Below are positions 1 through 9,106 of a stretch of 64,000 nt of DNA, one piece after another. The first letter of the stretch is position 1; every line of letters starts with the position of its first letter. This stretch comes from a bacterium. GTDB lineage: Bacteria; AUK180. Both the position numbers and the translations under genes were made by a program. The notes beneath the pieces were generated by a model, which worked only from the letters and a program-made list of their open reading frames with translations, ran no database searches and had not been told where the DNA came from. Location of the stretch: the NCBI GenBank assembly GCA_023144005.1, contig JAGLGN010000020.1:74941-138940 (forward strand), read 5' to 3'.

Positions 1-1289
1 AGGGAGCCGTCGGGCATCTGGAAAAGGATAAATATGACCTTATCATTACTGACCTTAAGCTTCCCGATGGGGATGGTATTGAACTTCTGAAGCAGAGAAA
101 TGCCAATGATATGGAGTCTGAGATCATAATCATCACCGCATACGGGGATGTTGAAACTGCCGTAAAGGCCATGAAAGACGGGGCTTTCGACTTCATCATC
201 AAGCCCTTGAATATCGATGAATTCGAGATCAAGGTAGAAAAAGCCCTTGAGAAGGTCGCCCTCACACAGGATAATGAACGTCTTAGAGAGACCATAAATA
301 TAATGGCGGATAATGAAAGCGAGGATTATAATTTTTCTGAGATCAAAGGTGGGTCCAAAGAATTAGTAGAGGTGATGGAACTTGTAAAAAAGGTAAGCCA
401 CTCTACCGCCGCTGTGCTGATCACCGGCGAATCAGGAGTTGGAAAAGAACTTGTAGCCAGAGCCATCCATTTTAATTCAGATCGATGCAATAAACCCTTT
501 GTCCGTGTGAATTGCGCGGTTTTTTCGGAAGGGATATTGGAATCGGAACTCTTCGGACATGAAAAGGGAGCGTTTACAGGCGCGATGAATAAACGTTTGG
601 GAAGATTTGAGATCGCTGACGGCGGCACGATCTTTCTTGACGAGATCGGAGACCTGCCGGCCAATACACAGGTAAAACTCCTTCAGGTCCTTCAGGAATT
701 TACCTTTGAAAGGGTAGGTGGAAATGTACCCATCTCCATCGATGTAAGGGTTATCGCCGCGACCAATAAGAACCTTCAGGAGAAGATACTTGACAATACG
801 TTCAGAGAAGATCTCTTCTACAGGATCAATGTGGTACCTGTGCATATTCCCCCGCTCAGACAAAGGACAGATGACATCGAACTACTGACCGAGTTCTTCA
901 TCGACAAGTTCGCGAGAGAAGGCCAAGATCCAGGGAATAAGCTCACGATATCTCCGGAGGTCATGGCTGAATTGAAGAAATACGCCTGGCCGGGCAATGT
1001 CAGAGAATTAGAACACATCATCGAACGAATGGTAATACTCTGTTCCGGAAATTCTCTTGAGATCCGGGATATTCCCGTCGAAGTGATAGAGAAAAGGGAC
1101 ATTCCTACAATGAAGAATCTTGATCTTGAAGGAACATTGAAGGAGGTCCTGGAACAATATGAGCGGAAGATAATCAAGTATTATCTTGAAAAAGAGAATT
1201 ACGATAAGCAGCATACCGCAAAAAAACTGGGTGTTAAGCTGAGCACTCTGTACAATAAAATTGATAAATATGGCCTGAAAGGAAAATGA
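1..1289 (+). CDS. NtrC-family sigma-54-dependent response regulator (5' end outside window)
   Basis: The reading frame is open from base 3, so the true start lies upstream. The first visible residues are the second half of a receiver domain: the phosphoacceptor aspartate is in ITDLKLPDGDG and the conserved lysine is in FIIKPLN. A sigma-54 AAA+ domain follows, with Walker A GESGVGKE, the sigma-54 contact loop GAFTGA (in ELFGHEKGAFTGA) and Walker B GGTIFLDEIGD. A C-terminal Fis-type helix-turn-helix ends in LSTLYNKIDKYGL. By family knowledge it activates sigma-54 promoters when phosphorylated by a sensor kinase, which is not visible here. Its stop overlaps the next start (ATGA), so it is co-transcribed with three exported-protein genes that it may control. 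Confidence 0.95.
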   Translation, partial: GAVGHLEKDKYDLIITDLKLPDGDGIELLKQRNANDMESEIIIITAYGDVETAVKAMKDGAFDFIIKPLNIDEFEIKVEKALEKVALTQDNERLRETINIMADNESEDYNFSEIKGGSKELVEVMELVKKVSHSTAAVLITGESGVGKELVARAIHFNSDRCNKPFVRVNCAVFSEGILESELFGHEKGAFTGAMNKRLGRFEIADGGTIFLDEIGDLPANTQVKLLQVLQEFTFERVGGNVPISIDVRVIAATNKNLQEKILDNTFREDLFYRINVVPVHIPPLRQRTDDIELLTEFFIDKFAREGQDPGNKLTISPEVMAELKKYAWPGNVRELEHIIERMVILCSGNSLEIRDIPVEVIEKRDIPTMKNLDLEGTLKEVLEQYERKIIKYYLEKENYDKQHTAKKLGVKLSTLYNKIDKYGLKGK

Positions 1290-2044
1290 AGAAAGCGTTT
1301 TGCCTGATCCTTATTCTTGCTGTTTTCACTGTAAATGTCTTTTCTCAAGACAATTACGATGAAATAGTTGGAAGGATAAGGCAGATCGAAAAAAATATCT
1401 CACGGCATGAAAAAAAGGAACTTTCATACAAAAAGAAGCTGTCGAAATACTCCGAAAGGAACGATTTTATTTCCAGAGCCAGACAGCAGAGTTATCTTAA
1501 TAAGCTCAATAAAATACAGACCCTGCTCTTTCGTGAAAAGAAGTCAAAAAGGGAATTATTGGAAAAACTTAAACCGATATTAATAGTTACTCTGCGGCAA
1601 TTGGAAGAGAGCATCATAGAGACCACTGTGAAAAGAGAGCCGGAAAAACTCCTCGTATTGGGAGAGGAGTATTATGAAACAAAAAAACTCTTCGATTTTT
1701 ATTTTGAGGAAAAAATTGATATAATCCTAAGTGCCGATGAACCTGAGGATGTGAAGGAAATGAAACTTAAACTCATCAGGGAAAGGATCACTTCTTATCA
1801 AAAGGATGTTTCAAGGAACATCGCAATGATAGGGAAACTCAACGAGCAGATACTTTTTCTGGAAGAATCCAATCTGATCTCACCTCAGGGAGAGGACGCC
1901 TTGAGGGACTATATTGATTTTGTGAAGCGGACGATCAATTATTTGACAGCGGATGTCAACGGGAAGCGCGGAATGCTGGAATTTTATGATAAGCAACTAA
2001 GGGAGTTCAAGGAAGGAGAAAGGGATGAGACGGACAATAATTAG
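1286..2044 (+). CDS. exported coiled-coil protein, unknown function
   Basis: A 252-residue protein with a clear Sec signal peptide (MKKAFCLILILAVF, probable cleavage after VFSQ). The rest is very rich in Lys, Glu, Arg and Leu, with heptad-like spacing, so a mostly helical coiled-coil periplasmic protein is likely. I recognise no family. The ATG overlaps the stop of the upstream NtrC regulator, and its own end is overlapped 20 bases by the next gene, which suggests translational coupling. Together with the following secreted protein and outer-membrane barrel it could form one envelope assembly; that is inference from gene order only. Confidence 0.75.
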   Translation: MKKAFCLILILAVFTVNVFSQDNYDEIVGRIRQIEKNISRHEKKELSYKKKLSKYSERNDFISRARQQSYLNKLNKIQTLLFREKKSKRELLEKLKPILIVTLRQLEESIIETTVKREPEKLLVLGEEYYETKKLFDFYFEEKIDIILSADEPEDVKEMKLKLIRERITSYQKDVSRNIAMIGKLNEQILFLEESNLISPQGEDALRDYIDFVKRTINYLTADVNGKRGMLEFYDKQLREFKEGERDETDNN

Positions 2045-2711
2045 TTTTTTGGTGATACTGTTTTTATCTTCACTGATATTCGGCACAACTACTGAAGCGA
2101 AGAAGATAATTGAACAGGACGATAGGCAGGATAAGAGATTGGTTGAGTTTTTGGAAAATGAATATATCAACTCATTCATTCTTTCGGACAGGACCCTTGG
2201 AATAATCGCCAACATCAACGGGAGTTCCTATTATGTTAAACGCATAGAGGATGCGGAAAACTTTCAACTGAGACTTATCGACCTTGATACCGGCGCTCAG
2301 ATCTCATCTTTGCCCTATTTTAAAATGGAGGATTTCACCATAGATCCGACAGGGAATTACTACATTATCACACTGGGGAACGGAGAAGTACTGGAGATCC
2401 CGGTATGGATGGAATCCAATAGCGTCTGGGAATTGCTTGCGGAATATTCCGGAATACCTATTTATCTTGATGACAGGATCATCGGCGTCACCTTATTTCT
2501 GACCGACAATATACAATTAAGTCTTTACAGCCCGTTTTACGGACTCTTTAATGTACAATTCACCAATCTTTCCAATAAGCTTTTTGAGGAGATGAAATTG
2601 GATCTCTTCTTTGACCAGGAAACAGAAAGCCTTCTGCTTAAGAAAAAAGAGAATCAGGAAAAAAAAGAAAAAGATGAAGAAAATATTGAAAAAGAGGTAG
2701 TTATTGAATAA
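2025..2711 (+). CDS. exported protein, unknown function
   Basis: A 228-residue protein with an N-terminal signal peptide (MRRTIISFLVILFLSSLIFG). A strong Shine-Dalgarno (GGAAGGAG) within the upstream gene supports this start despite a 20-base overlap. The body alternates short beta-like segments with Asp/Gly turns (for example YYIITLGNGEVLEIPVW), resembling part of a beta-propeller or sandwich. The C-terminus is a run of charged residues dominated by Lys and Glu. No family was recognised. It sits between an exported coiled-coil protein and a predicted outer-membrane barrel, so a periplasmic location is likely. Confidence 0.7.
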   Translation: MRRTIISFLVILFLSSLIFGTTTEAKKIIEQDDRQDKRLVEFLENEYINSFILSDRTLGIIANINGSSYYVKRIEDAENFQLRLIDLDTGAQISSLPYFKMEDFTIDPTGNYYIITLGNGEVLEIPVWMESNSVWELLAEYSGIPIYLDDRIIGVTLFLTDNIQLSLYSPFYGLFNVQFTNLSNKLFEEMKLDLFFDQETESLLLKKKENQEKKEKDEENIEKEVVIE

Positions 2712-3786
2712 ATTACATGCCGGCCTCCTCGTACTTCTGCTGACATTCTGCCATGGCGCAGCATATTCACAGAATTCATTTATTCTTCTCGGAGGGTATG
2801 AGAAAACACTCGATACGATGCAGGGAGGATGGAAATTTCAGACCGAAGGAGAGGTGAAAGATTTCAAACTATCGCTATCACTTTTCCATCTTGTCCAGTA
2901 TTCTGACGGTGACATACTTCCAGTATATCAATCCGTCATTGAGGTTTCCAAAGATATTGACCTGAACAGGAAGAACTTTCTGAAATTTGAATTCTCCTTT
3001 CGCAATCAGGATAATTTCGATCCCCTTCTCTCCGCTAACAGGATAACCCTGCGGGAAAGTCTTTATCATCTCTTTGATACAAAGAATTATTTCAAATTGC
3101 AGCTGATTCAGCAAGGCGCCGACTATCTGCATACGGACATCATTGATTATTACCGTGTGGGCCTTTTCGCGAAGATCATCCGACGGGCTTCTCTTTCAGA
3201 TTCGATCTTTCTCTCATTTCAGAGCATGTACACAATGCTGCCGAATTGGGAGATCGAGGACGAGAAAAAGCGTTCTGACTTCACTTCTACGATTTTGGTC
3301 TCCTTTTCCCGATACCTTACAAGGAATTTGACCTTTACTCTCAAATATCAGATCCTTTACAATTATTCCTCTACCAGTGTATCACAGCTTGACATCAAAT
3401 ACTTCTATCTGGATACCCCTGATTCCGAAGAGACAAAGCAATTAACAGCTGACTTCTATAATTATTTTCTTCACATCCTTTCTGGAGAGTTCATGCGTTA
3501 CTTCTCCCGAAATCTGATCGGGAAGTTGTCGCTGGCATTCGAATCCAAAGAATACACACAAAGAAGAGCGTACAATAAGGAAGGCACTCAGAAGAACGAA
3601 TTTGAAAGGGATTTCAATTTCACCGGCTCCCTCGCATTGATCTTCAGGAACTTCCCCTTCAAGCATGTCAATCTTGTGGGCGAATTCAAATATGAGAACA
3701 AGAGTTCAAATAATGATTATGACGGCTTTTACTATTACAATATTAAGAAATATGGTTTTAATCTGAATTTCTTTTACGAATTCTGA
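2704..3786 (+). CDS. predicted outer-membrane beta-barrel protein
   Basis: A 360-residue protein that starts with TTG, overlapping the previous gene by 8 bases. A signal peptide (MNKLHAGLLVLLLTFCHGAA) is followed by many short alternating hydrophobic/polar strands rich in aromatic residues, with acidic turns, as in outer-membrane barrels. The last residues are FNLNFFYEF; a C-terminal phenylalanine is the usual recognition signal for the BAM insertion machinery. I cannot assign a transport or structural role. Its 3' end overlaps the oppositely transcribed pyrK-like gene by 13 bases, leaving no room for a separate terminator. Confidence 0.75.
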   Translation: MNKLHAGLLVLLLTFCHGAAYSQNSFILLGGYEKTLDTMQGGWKFQTEGEVKDFKLSLSLFHLVQYSDGDILPVYQSVIEVSKDIDLNRKNFLKFEFSFRNQDNFDPLLSANRITLRESLYHLFDTKNYFKLQLIQQGADYLHTDIIDYYRVGLFAKIIRRASLSDSIFLSFQSMYTMLPNWEIEDEKKRSDFTSTILVSFSRYLTRNLTFTLKYQILYNYSSTSVSQLDIKYFYLDTPDSEETKQLTADFYNYFLHILSGEFMRYFSRNLIGKLSLAFESKEYTQRRAYNKEGTQKNEFERDFNFTGSLALIFRNFPFKHVNLVGEFKYENKSSNNDYDGFYYYNIKKYGFNLNFFYEF

Positions 3787-4535
3787 TCGATCAGCTCATC
3801 AAGCGCGAAAACCGGACCATCTGAACATACATATCGAACACCGACGGCCGTTTCTATATTACACCCCTTGCAGCTGCCTACACCGCATGCCATAACCGCT
3901 TCCATTGAGGCCTGTGTAATGGATGAAAATAAAGTAAAACGCTTTTTGAAGTCAAATACCATGCCTAAGGGCCCGCAGATATATATACTGTCATATGTGC
4001 CCGAAAAGTGCCGTGTAATGCTCCCCTGACGGCCGTAACTGCCGTCGTCCGTGGATACCGTAAAATCAGCGCCGCTATGTCTCCAATACTCTACAAGCTG
4101 ATCCTTGCTCTTTTCACCGTAGAATACATGCGGCCGTATTCCAAGTAGATTCAATTCGGAAATGAGATAGGCAAAAGGGGCATATCCGATACCCCCCGCG
4201 ATGATGGCCGCCGATCCGCCTTTATCAGGCAGATCGAATCCATTGCCCAAAGGGCCGATGACAGAAACAGTATCACCGAATCTAAGGTCTGACAGCTCCG
4301 CGGTACCCGAACCCATTACCCTGAAAAGTATCTTGAAATATCCGGAATCCTTATAGAAATAATGAATGGAAATAGGCCTTTTCAAAAAATGGCCTGTTTC
4401 ACGCGGGGATATCATAATGAATTGGCCCGGCTTCGGAAGAAATGAGCCCTCGGGATCGAATTTCATAAGAAAGGTCCCCTTTGCTACCACCTTTTTTTCT
4501 ATGATGCGGGCTTCAAATTCTTTCATATCTGTCAT
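3774..4535 (-). CDS. pyrK: dihydroorotate dehydrogenase electron-transfer subunit (PyrK-like)
   Basis: A 253-residue flavo-iron-sulfur protein of the PyrK type. An FAD-binding barrel with the RPISIHY motif lies near residue 50, an NAD-binding half with GGIGYAP near residue 115, and a C-terminal cysteine cluster (CGVGSCKGC, then a cysteine in RYVCSDGP) forms the [2Fe-2S] site. In the family it passes electrons from the PyrD flavoprotein to NAD+. No pyrD lies beside it. The same fold occurs in NfnA/SudB-type ferredoxin:NADP reductase subunits, so the name rests partly on being the last gene of a pyr operon. No clear Shine-Dalgarno precedes the ATG; a second in-frame ATG lies 9 bases downstream. 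Confidence 0.82.
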   Translation of the reverse strand: MTDMKEFEARIIEKKVVAKGTFLMKFDPEGSFLPKPGQFIMISPRETGHFLKRPISIHYFYKDSGYFKILFRVMGSGTAELSDLRFGDTVSVIGPLGNGFDLPDKGGSAAIIAGGIGYAPFAYLISELNLLGIRPHVFYGEKSKDQLVEYWRHSGADFTVSTDDGSYGRQGSITRHFSGTYDSIYICGPLGMVFDFKKRFTLFSSITQASMEAVMACGVGSCKGCNIETAVGVRYVCSDGPVFALDELIDQNS

Positions 4536-4582
4536 CTTATCACTCTATCGGCCACCACAGATACACCTGATATTTCTCATTA

Positions 4583-4771
4583 CTATTTGTGCAGAGATAC
4601 AAATCTCGCGATGGACCTGTCCCATGTGCGCTCGACCTCATCCGGAAAATAGCAACCCGGCAGCTCGCCTCTTTCCCGGTGATAGCGGATACATTCACAG
4701 CACTTACCTTTTTTCGAACAGGAATACGAACAATTGCAGTCCTTCAGATTTCTTTCCAGGTCACATTCCAT
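4583..4771 (-). CDS. small cysteine-rich protein (DUF6485-like)
   Basis: A 62-residue protein with a good Shine-Dalgarno (TAGGAG, 5 bases before ATG). It has eight cysteines, in the pattern C-x9-C-x-C-x3-C-x5-CC-x2-C and then one in LPGCYFP. This suggests a bound metal or iron-sulfur cluster. The motif pattern ending in [11 protein letters not shown] resembles what I recall of the DUF6485 family, whose function is unknown; that match is from memory. It lies between pyrC (8 bases upstream) and the iron-sulfur electron carrier pyrK, so a supporting role in PyrK or PyrD function is possible but speculative. Confidence 0.7.
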   Translation of the reverse strand: MECDLERNLKDCNCSYSCSKKGKCCECIRYHRERGELPGCYFPDEVERTWDRSIARFVSLHK

Positions 4772-4779
4772 AATTTCTC

Positions 4780-6042
4780 CTAGAAGGGGTATACCATTTT
4801 CCCATTGTTAAATGTATAAAGCACTTCTCCTTTGATCTTCTTTCCCTGCAATGGAGTGTTCTTACCTTTGGAATATATGGTTTTCCTGTCTACTTTCCAT
4901 TCATTCTTCGGATGAAAAATAAAAATATTGGCTCGCTGGCCCTCTTCTAATTCCGACGGGCGCAGCCCCAGAAGTTTTCGCGGAGCTGAGGATATCAGCC
5001 CTATCCATTTCTCAAGCGGGATCTTATTTTCAACCGTCAATGTGGCATAAAGCAGACAGAATGCCGTATCGAGGCTGGAAATGCCGAAAGGAGCGCGGTC
5101 AAAGGGATATTCCTTCTCAAAATCAGCATGGGGAGCGTGGTCGGTGCCGATCGCATCGATCAATCCCTTTTTTATCAGGTCAATAAGGAAGGTTCTGTCG
5201 GAGTCCAGTCTCAAAGGCGGATTCACCTTGAAGTTAGTGTCGAATGACAGGCAATCCTCATCTGTAAACGCTAGATGGTGAGGTGTGACATCAAAGGTGA
5301 TCTTGATCCCGTCCTTTTTTGCCGCAAGAATAAGTTCGGCACCCCGTTTGGTTGACACATGCGTTATATGCATCGGGATGTTCAGATAGCGTGATATCTC
5401 AATATCCCTTTTTATAACGATCGTTTCCGCGATCTCGGGTATTCCCGTAAGTCCGAGTTTTTCAGAGACAACACCCTCGTTCAGTACGCCGTTCGCGGAG
5501 ATATCATGATCCTCCGCATGGTCCATAATGAAAAGCCCGTGAGTATTCGCATACTCCATGGCCCTCATCATGATCGTTCCGTTGCTGATACATTTACCGT
5601 CATCGGTCACGCCGACGGCGCCGGCTTTCTTCATCAGTCCCATCCTGGACAAACGCTCGCCTTTTGAACCCAGAGTAAGCGTTCCAAAGGGATGAATGCG
5701 GCATCTCTTAAATACCGCCCCTTCCAATTTGATATAATTGATCAGAGCTTCATTGTCAGCGGGTGGAGAGGTATTGGGCATGGATGAGATATCTGTATAT
5801 CCGCCGTGTACTGCTGCCTTTGTAACAGAATCAAGATCTTCCTTATACTCCTGGCCCGGACAGCGCAGATGCGTATGTATATCGAAAAGCGAGGGCAGAA
5901 CGAGAGCGCCCGCGGCATCAATGACATCATGTTTACCCTTGGGCTTGCTGAAGGTGATCTTTCCATCGCATATATATACGGCGGTTTTCTCGAACTTGCC
6001 GCCGATCAGGACCTTAGCGTTTTTAATTTCCACATTATTCAT
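4780..6042 (-). CDS. pyrC: dihydroorotase
   Basis: Zinc amidohydrolase that interconverts N-carbamoyl-L-aspartate and dihydroorotate, the third step of UMP synthesis. The metal motif [13 protein letters not shown] is near residue 55, and the late aspartate/histidine motif IGTDHAPH near residue 300. The chosen start (MNNVEIKN, 420 residues) has GGAGAA 6 bases upstream and lies one base after the pyrB stop; a longer in-frame version would run 66 bases into pyrB and has no ribosome site. The length is typical of class I dihydroorotases. It is part of the large nucleotide operon. Confidence 0.95.
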   Translation of the reverse strand: MNNVEIKNAKVLIGGKFEKTAVYICDGKITFSKPKGKHDVIDAAGALVLPSLFDIHTHLRCPGQEYKEDLDSVTKAAVHGGYTDISSMPNTSPPADNEALINYIKLEGAVFKRCRIHPFGTLTLGSKGERLSRMGLMKKAGAVGVTDDGKCISNGTIMMRAMEYANTHGLFIMDHAEDHDISANGVLNEGVVSEKLGLTGIPEIAETIVIKRDIEISRYLNIPMHITHVSTKRGAELILAAKKDGIKITFDVTPHHLAFTDEDCLSFDTNFKVNPPLRLDSDRTFLIDLIKKGLIDAIGTDHAPHADFEKEYPFDRAPFGISSLDTAFCLLYATLTVENKIPLEKWIGLISSAPRKLLGLRPSELEEGQRANIFIFHPKNEWKVDRKTIYSKGKNTPLQGKKIKGEVLYTFNNGKMVYPF

Positions 6043-6043
6043 G

Positions 6044-6952
6044 TTAATTCTCCACAAAATGATAGAAGATAGACATTCTGGTCGCGAGCCCGTTCGTAAC
6101 CTGCTCATTGATCACGGAATTTTTTGAATCGGCAACCTCGCCGTCTATCTCAATTCCCCTGTTGATCGGCCCGGGGTGCATGATCATAACATCTTTGGAA
6201 GCATGTTCCAGCAGATGAGATTTCAATCCGAAAAAGTGATTATACTCCACTTCATCGGGGATTATACCGGAGTCCTGACGTTCCTTCTGCATCCTCAACC
6301 CCATTATCACATCGGCATCCTTAACGGCCTTCTTCATGTCAAAGGTATGGCGGACCCTGGAATCAATAACATAGCGGGGCAAGAGGGTCTTCGGTGTGCA
6401 TAAGGTAATATTTGCGCCCATTTTCAGCAGTCCCGAGATATCGGAACGGACGACTCTGGAGTATTTCACATCACCGACTATGGTTACATTCAGGCCTTTG
6501 ATGGAACCGAAACGCTCCCACATCGTATATAGGTCCAGAATGGCCTGAGTAGGATGGGAATGCGCGCCGTCTCCGGCGTTGATCACCGATCCCTTGATAT
6601 GATCCGCGATAATATAGGGTACTCCCGGAGAGGGGTGGCGGACAACATATATATCTATCTTCATCGCGTCCAGCGTCATCACGGTATCTTTGATCGACTC
6701 GTTCTTCTTGAGTGATGAGGTCGATGCGGAGAAGTTCACGATATCCGCGGACATTCTTTTCGCCGCAAGTTCGAACGAGAGCTTAGTCCTCGTTGAGGGT
6801 TCAAAGAACAATAAGCCGATAGTCTTTCCCCTCAATGTAGGGATCTTCTTAATAGGCCGCGACAGGATCTCCTTGAATGCCTTCCCCTGTTCCAGAATAC
6901 TAATGATCTGCTCTTTAGAGAGATCGTCCAGAGTTATTAAATGTTTTCTCAT
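6044..6952 (-). CDS. pyrB: aspartate carbamoyltransferase catalytic subunit
   Basis: Joins carbamoyl phosphate to aspartate, the committed pyrimidine step. The 302-residue length is normal for the catalytic chain. The carbamoyl phosphate loop is FFEPSTRTKLSFE; further motifs are HPTQAILDLYT and MHPGPINRGIEID. No regulatory subunit pyrI is adjacent. Control here is more likely through the upstream PyrR, as in Gram-positive bacteria, than through allosteric PyrI. Its ATG overlaps the pyrR stop by four bases. Confidence 0.97.
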   Translation of the reverse strand: MRKHLITLDDLSKEQIISILEQGKAFKEILSRPIKKIPTLRGKTIGLLFFEPSTRTKLSFELAAKRMSADIVNFSASTSSLKKNESIKDTVMTLDAMKIDIYVVRHPSPGVPYIIADHIKGSVINAGDGAHSHPTQAILDLYTMWERFGSIKGLNVTIVGDVKYSRVVRSDISGLLKMGANITLCTPKTLLPRYVIDSRVRHTFDMKKAVKDADVIMGLRMQKERQDSGIIPDEVEYNHFFGLKSHLLEHASKDVMIMHPGPINRGIEIDGEVADSKNSVINEQVTNGLATRMSIFYHFVEN

Positions 6953-7494
6953 TTCTTTGTTTTCTCAGCGATCCATACCGCCCATTCACCATCTGTCTCA
7001 TCGGTCTTCACTTCTATGACTTCATTGTTCTTGGTGGGGATGATCTTACCGACATAATTCGCCATTATCGGCAATTCCCTATGCCCCCGGTCGATCAGCA
7101 CAGCAACCTGAATGGAACGCGGGCGGCCATAATCCATGATCTCATCAAGGGCGGCACGAATGGTCCTTCCCGTGTACAGGACATCGTCCACAAGGACAAT
7201 ATTCATATCATTGACATTCCAATCTATCTCCGTACTGTTCACCTTGGGTTTATCCGCAAGCGTTGACAGGTCATCGCGGTAAAGCGTAATATCAAGAATG
7301 CCGGAGGCGACCTTTTTCTTTTCTTCCGCCTCGATCTCCTTGTGAATGATCTCTCCCAGAGGGACCCCTCTTCTTCGAATGCCCAGAATAGCGAGATTCT
7401 CAGTACCCTTATTCTTTTCGATGATCTCATGCGAGATCCTTTTAAGGCTTCTGAAGATATCCACCTTCTCCATAATTTTGCTTTTAATTTTCAT
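6949..7494 (-). CDS. pyrR: PyrR bifunctional regulator / uracil phosphoribosyltransferase
   Basis: A 181-residue type I phosphoribosyltransferase fold. The PRPP-binding motif is VLVDDVLYTGRT, and the N-terminal ILGIRRRGVPLGE segment is typical of PyrR. In the family PyrR binds UMP and pyr mRNA leaders to cause attenuation, and has weak uracil phosphoribosyltransferase activity. The start at 7494 is supported by GGAGGG five bases upstream, although it overlaps pyrG by 11 bases. There is no intergenic gap around it, so any RNA target would lie inside a coding region, at the distant operon leader, or at another locus. Confidence 0.95.
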   Translation of the reverse strand: MKIKSKIMEKVDIFRSLKRISHEIIEKNKGTENLAILGIRRRGVPLGEIIHKEIEAEEKKKVASGILDITLYRDDLSTLADKPKVNSTEIDWNVNDMNIVLVDDVLYTGRTIRAALDEIMDYGRPRSIQVAVLIDRGHRELPIMANYVGKIIPTKNNEVIEVKTDETDGEWAVWIAEKTKK

Positions 7495-9106
7495 ATCGAC
7501 CCTCCAAGATCTTCTTAATAAACATCAAAAAAAGGCTATGCGGATTCAAAGGCCGCGATTGCAATTCCGGATGGAACTGGCATCCCAGAAAAAACGGATG
7601 TGAAGCCAATTCCGAGATCTCCACAAGATCGTTCTGCGGACATATGCCGGAAAATACTATTCCTTTATCTTCAAAAGCCTTCTTATATGTATTGTTGAAT
7701 TCATAACGATGCCGATGTCTTTCCAGTATCAGATTTTCGTCAAAGGCCTCCATTGCCTTCGTACCTTGACTTATCCTGCACGGGAAATGGCCCAATCTCT
7801 GAGTTCCGCCCTTTTTTTCCACATCGATCTGCGACTTCTGCAGGTCGACGACCGGATACGGTGTTTTATTGTCAAATTCCGAGGAATGCGCATTCTTGAG
7901 CTGAAGCACATTTCTGGCGAGATCAATGATCATTACCTGCATGCCCAGGCAGATTCCAAAACAGGGTATATTCGCGTTTCGCGCGAATTTTGAGGCGTTT
8001 ACCATCCCTTCGATACCTCGTGAGCCGAATCCGCCGGGTATCAATATACCGTCCAGGCCGCTCAACTCCTCATCGATATTATCCTTTTCAAGGGATTCCG
8101 ATTCTATCCATTTTATAATCGTTTTGACCTTGAGAAAACTTGAAGCGTGATTAATCGATTCTCTGATGGACATATACGAATCAGTGAGATTCACATACTT
8201 ACCCACAATGCCTACGGTGATCTCTTTTTCATGAGCGTAATAATTCTTCAGGAAGGTCTTCCAATTATCCATGTAATTGGATTTTCTGGTAGGGACAAGG
8301 GAAAAGAAATCCAATATCGAATTTCCGAAATCCTGATTTTCAAGATTGATCGGAACATCGTAAATAGAGGGGGCATCGGGGAGAGATATGACCCTTTCTT
8401 CAGGAACATTGCAAAAGAGAGATATCTTCGCTTTTATTCCTTCATAAAGCGGCCGTTCACTTCGGCATGCGATAAAATCGGGCTGAATACCGATCCTTCT
8501 CAATTCATTCACAGAGTGCTGCGTAGGCTTCGTCTTCAATTCATCAGAGGTCCTGATATAGGGGATAAGGGTAAGGTGAAGGAACATCACATCATCCGGA
8601 AACTCCAATTTTATCTGTCGGATGGCCTCAAGGAAAGGAAGGGATTCTATATCGCCTACTGTGCCGCCTATCTCACATATCAGAAATTGATCCTCTTTAT
8701 TAAAGAGCTGATAGATTCGTTTCTTGATCTCATCGGAAATATGAGGGACGACCTGAACCGTATTCCCCAGAAATTCACCCTTTCTTTCTTTTTCTATGAC
8801 GGTTGAGTAAACCTTTCCCGTGGTGACATTATTTTCCTGTATCATATCCCTTGAAAGAAATCTCTCATAATGCCCCAGATCGAGGTCCGTTTCAGCGCCA
8901 TCCTTGGTAACAAATACTTCTCCATGCTGGAAAGGGTTCATCGTTCCCGAGTCAACATTCAGATAAGGGTCGAACTTCAAAACATTTACATTGAAACCCT
9001 TGCCCTTCAAAATAACGCCTGTCGAGGCAGCGGTTATTCCCTTTCCCAGGGAAGAAATAACTCCTCCTGTTACAAATATCAATTTTGTGCTGCTTCTTTT
9101 TTTCAT
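7484..9106 (-). CDS. pyrG: CTP synthase
   Basis: Converts UTP to CTP using ATP and glutamine. The protein is 540 residues, full length. The N-terminal synthetase domain begins KLIFVTGGVISSLGKG (P-loop) and contains CEIGGTVGDIES. The C-terminal class I glutaminase has the nucleophile in CFGICLGMQ and the histidine/glutamate pair in CQFHPEL. Its ATG overlaps the purD stop by four bases. It sits exactly where the operon changes from purine to pyrimidine genes. Confidence 0.98.
   Translation of the reverse strand: MKKRSSTKLIFVTGGVISSLGKGITAASTGVILKGKGFNVNVLKFDPYLNVDSGTMNPFQHGEVFVTKDGAETDLDLGHYERFLSRDMIQENNVTTGKVYSTVIEKERKGEFLGNTVQVVPHISDEIKKRIYQLFNKEDQFLICEIGGTVGDIESLPFLEAIRQIKLEFPDDVMFLHLTLIPYIRTSDELKTKPTQHSVNELRRIGIQPDFIACRSERPLYEGIKAKISLFCNVPEERVISLPDAPSIYDVPINLENQDFGNSILDFFSLVPTRKSNYMDNWKTFLKNYYAHEKEITVGIVGKYVNLTDSYMSIRESINHASSFLKVKTIIKWIESESLEKDNIDEELSGLDGILIPGGFGSRGIEGMVNASKFARNANIPCFGICLGMQVMIIDLARNVLQLKNAHSSEFDNKTPYPVVDLQKSQIDVEKKGGTQRLGHFPCRISQGTKAMEAFDENLILERHRHRYEFNNTYKKAFEDKGIVFSGICPQNDLVEISELASHPFFLGCQFHPELQSRPLNPHSLFLMFIKKILEGRYEN

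Noticed and set aside
5081-5281. Plus-strand open frames opposite the pur/pyr genes (many, for example 11125-11616 and 8147-8806)
   Set aside because: They are antisense shadows of well-identified enzymes, with no ribosome sites or family motifs.
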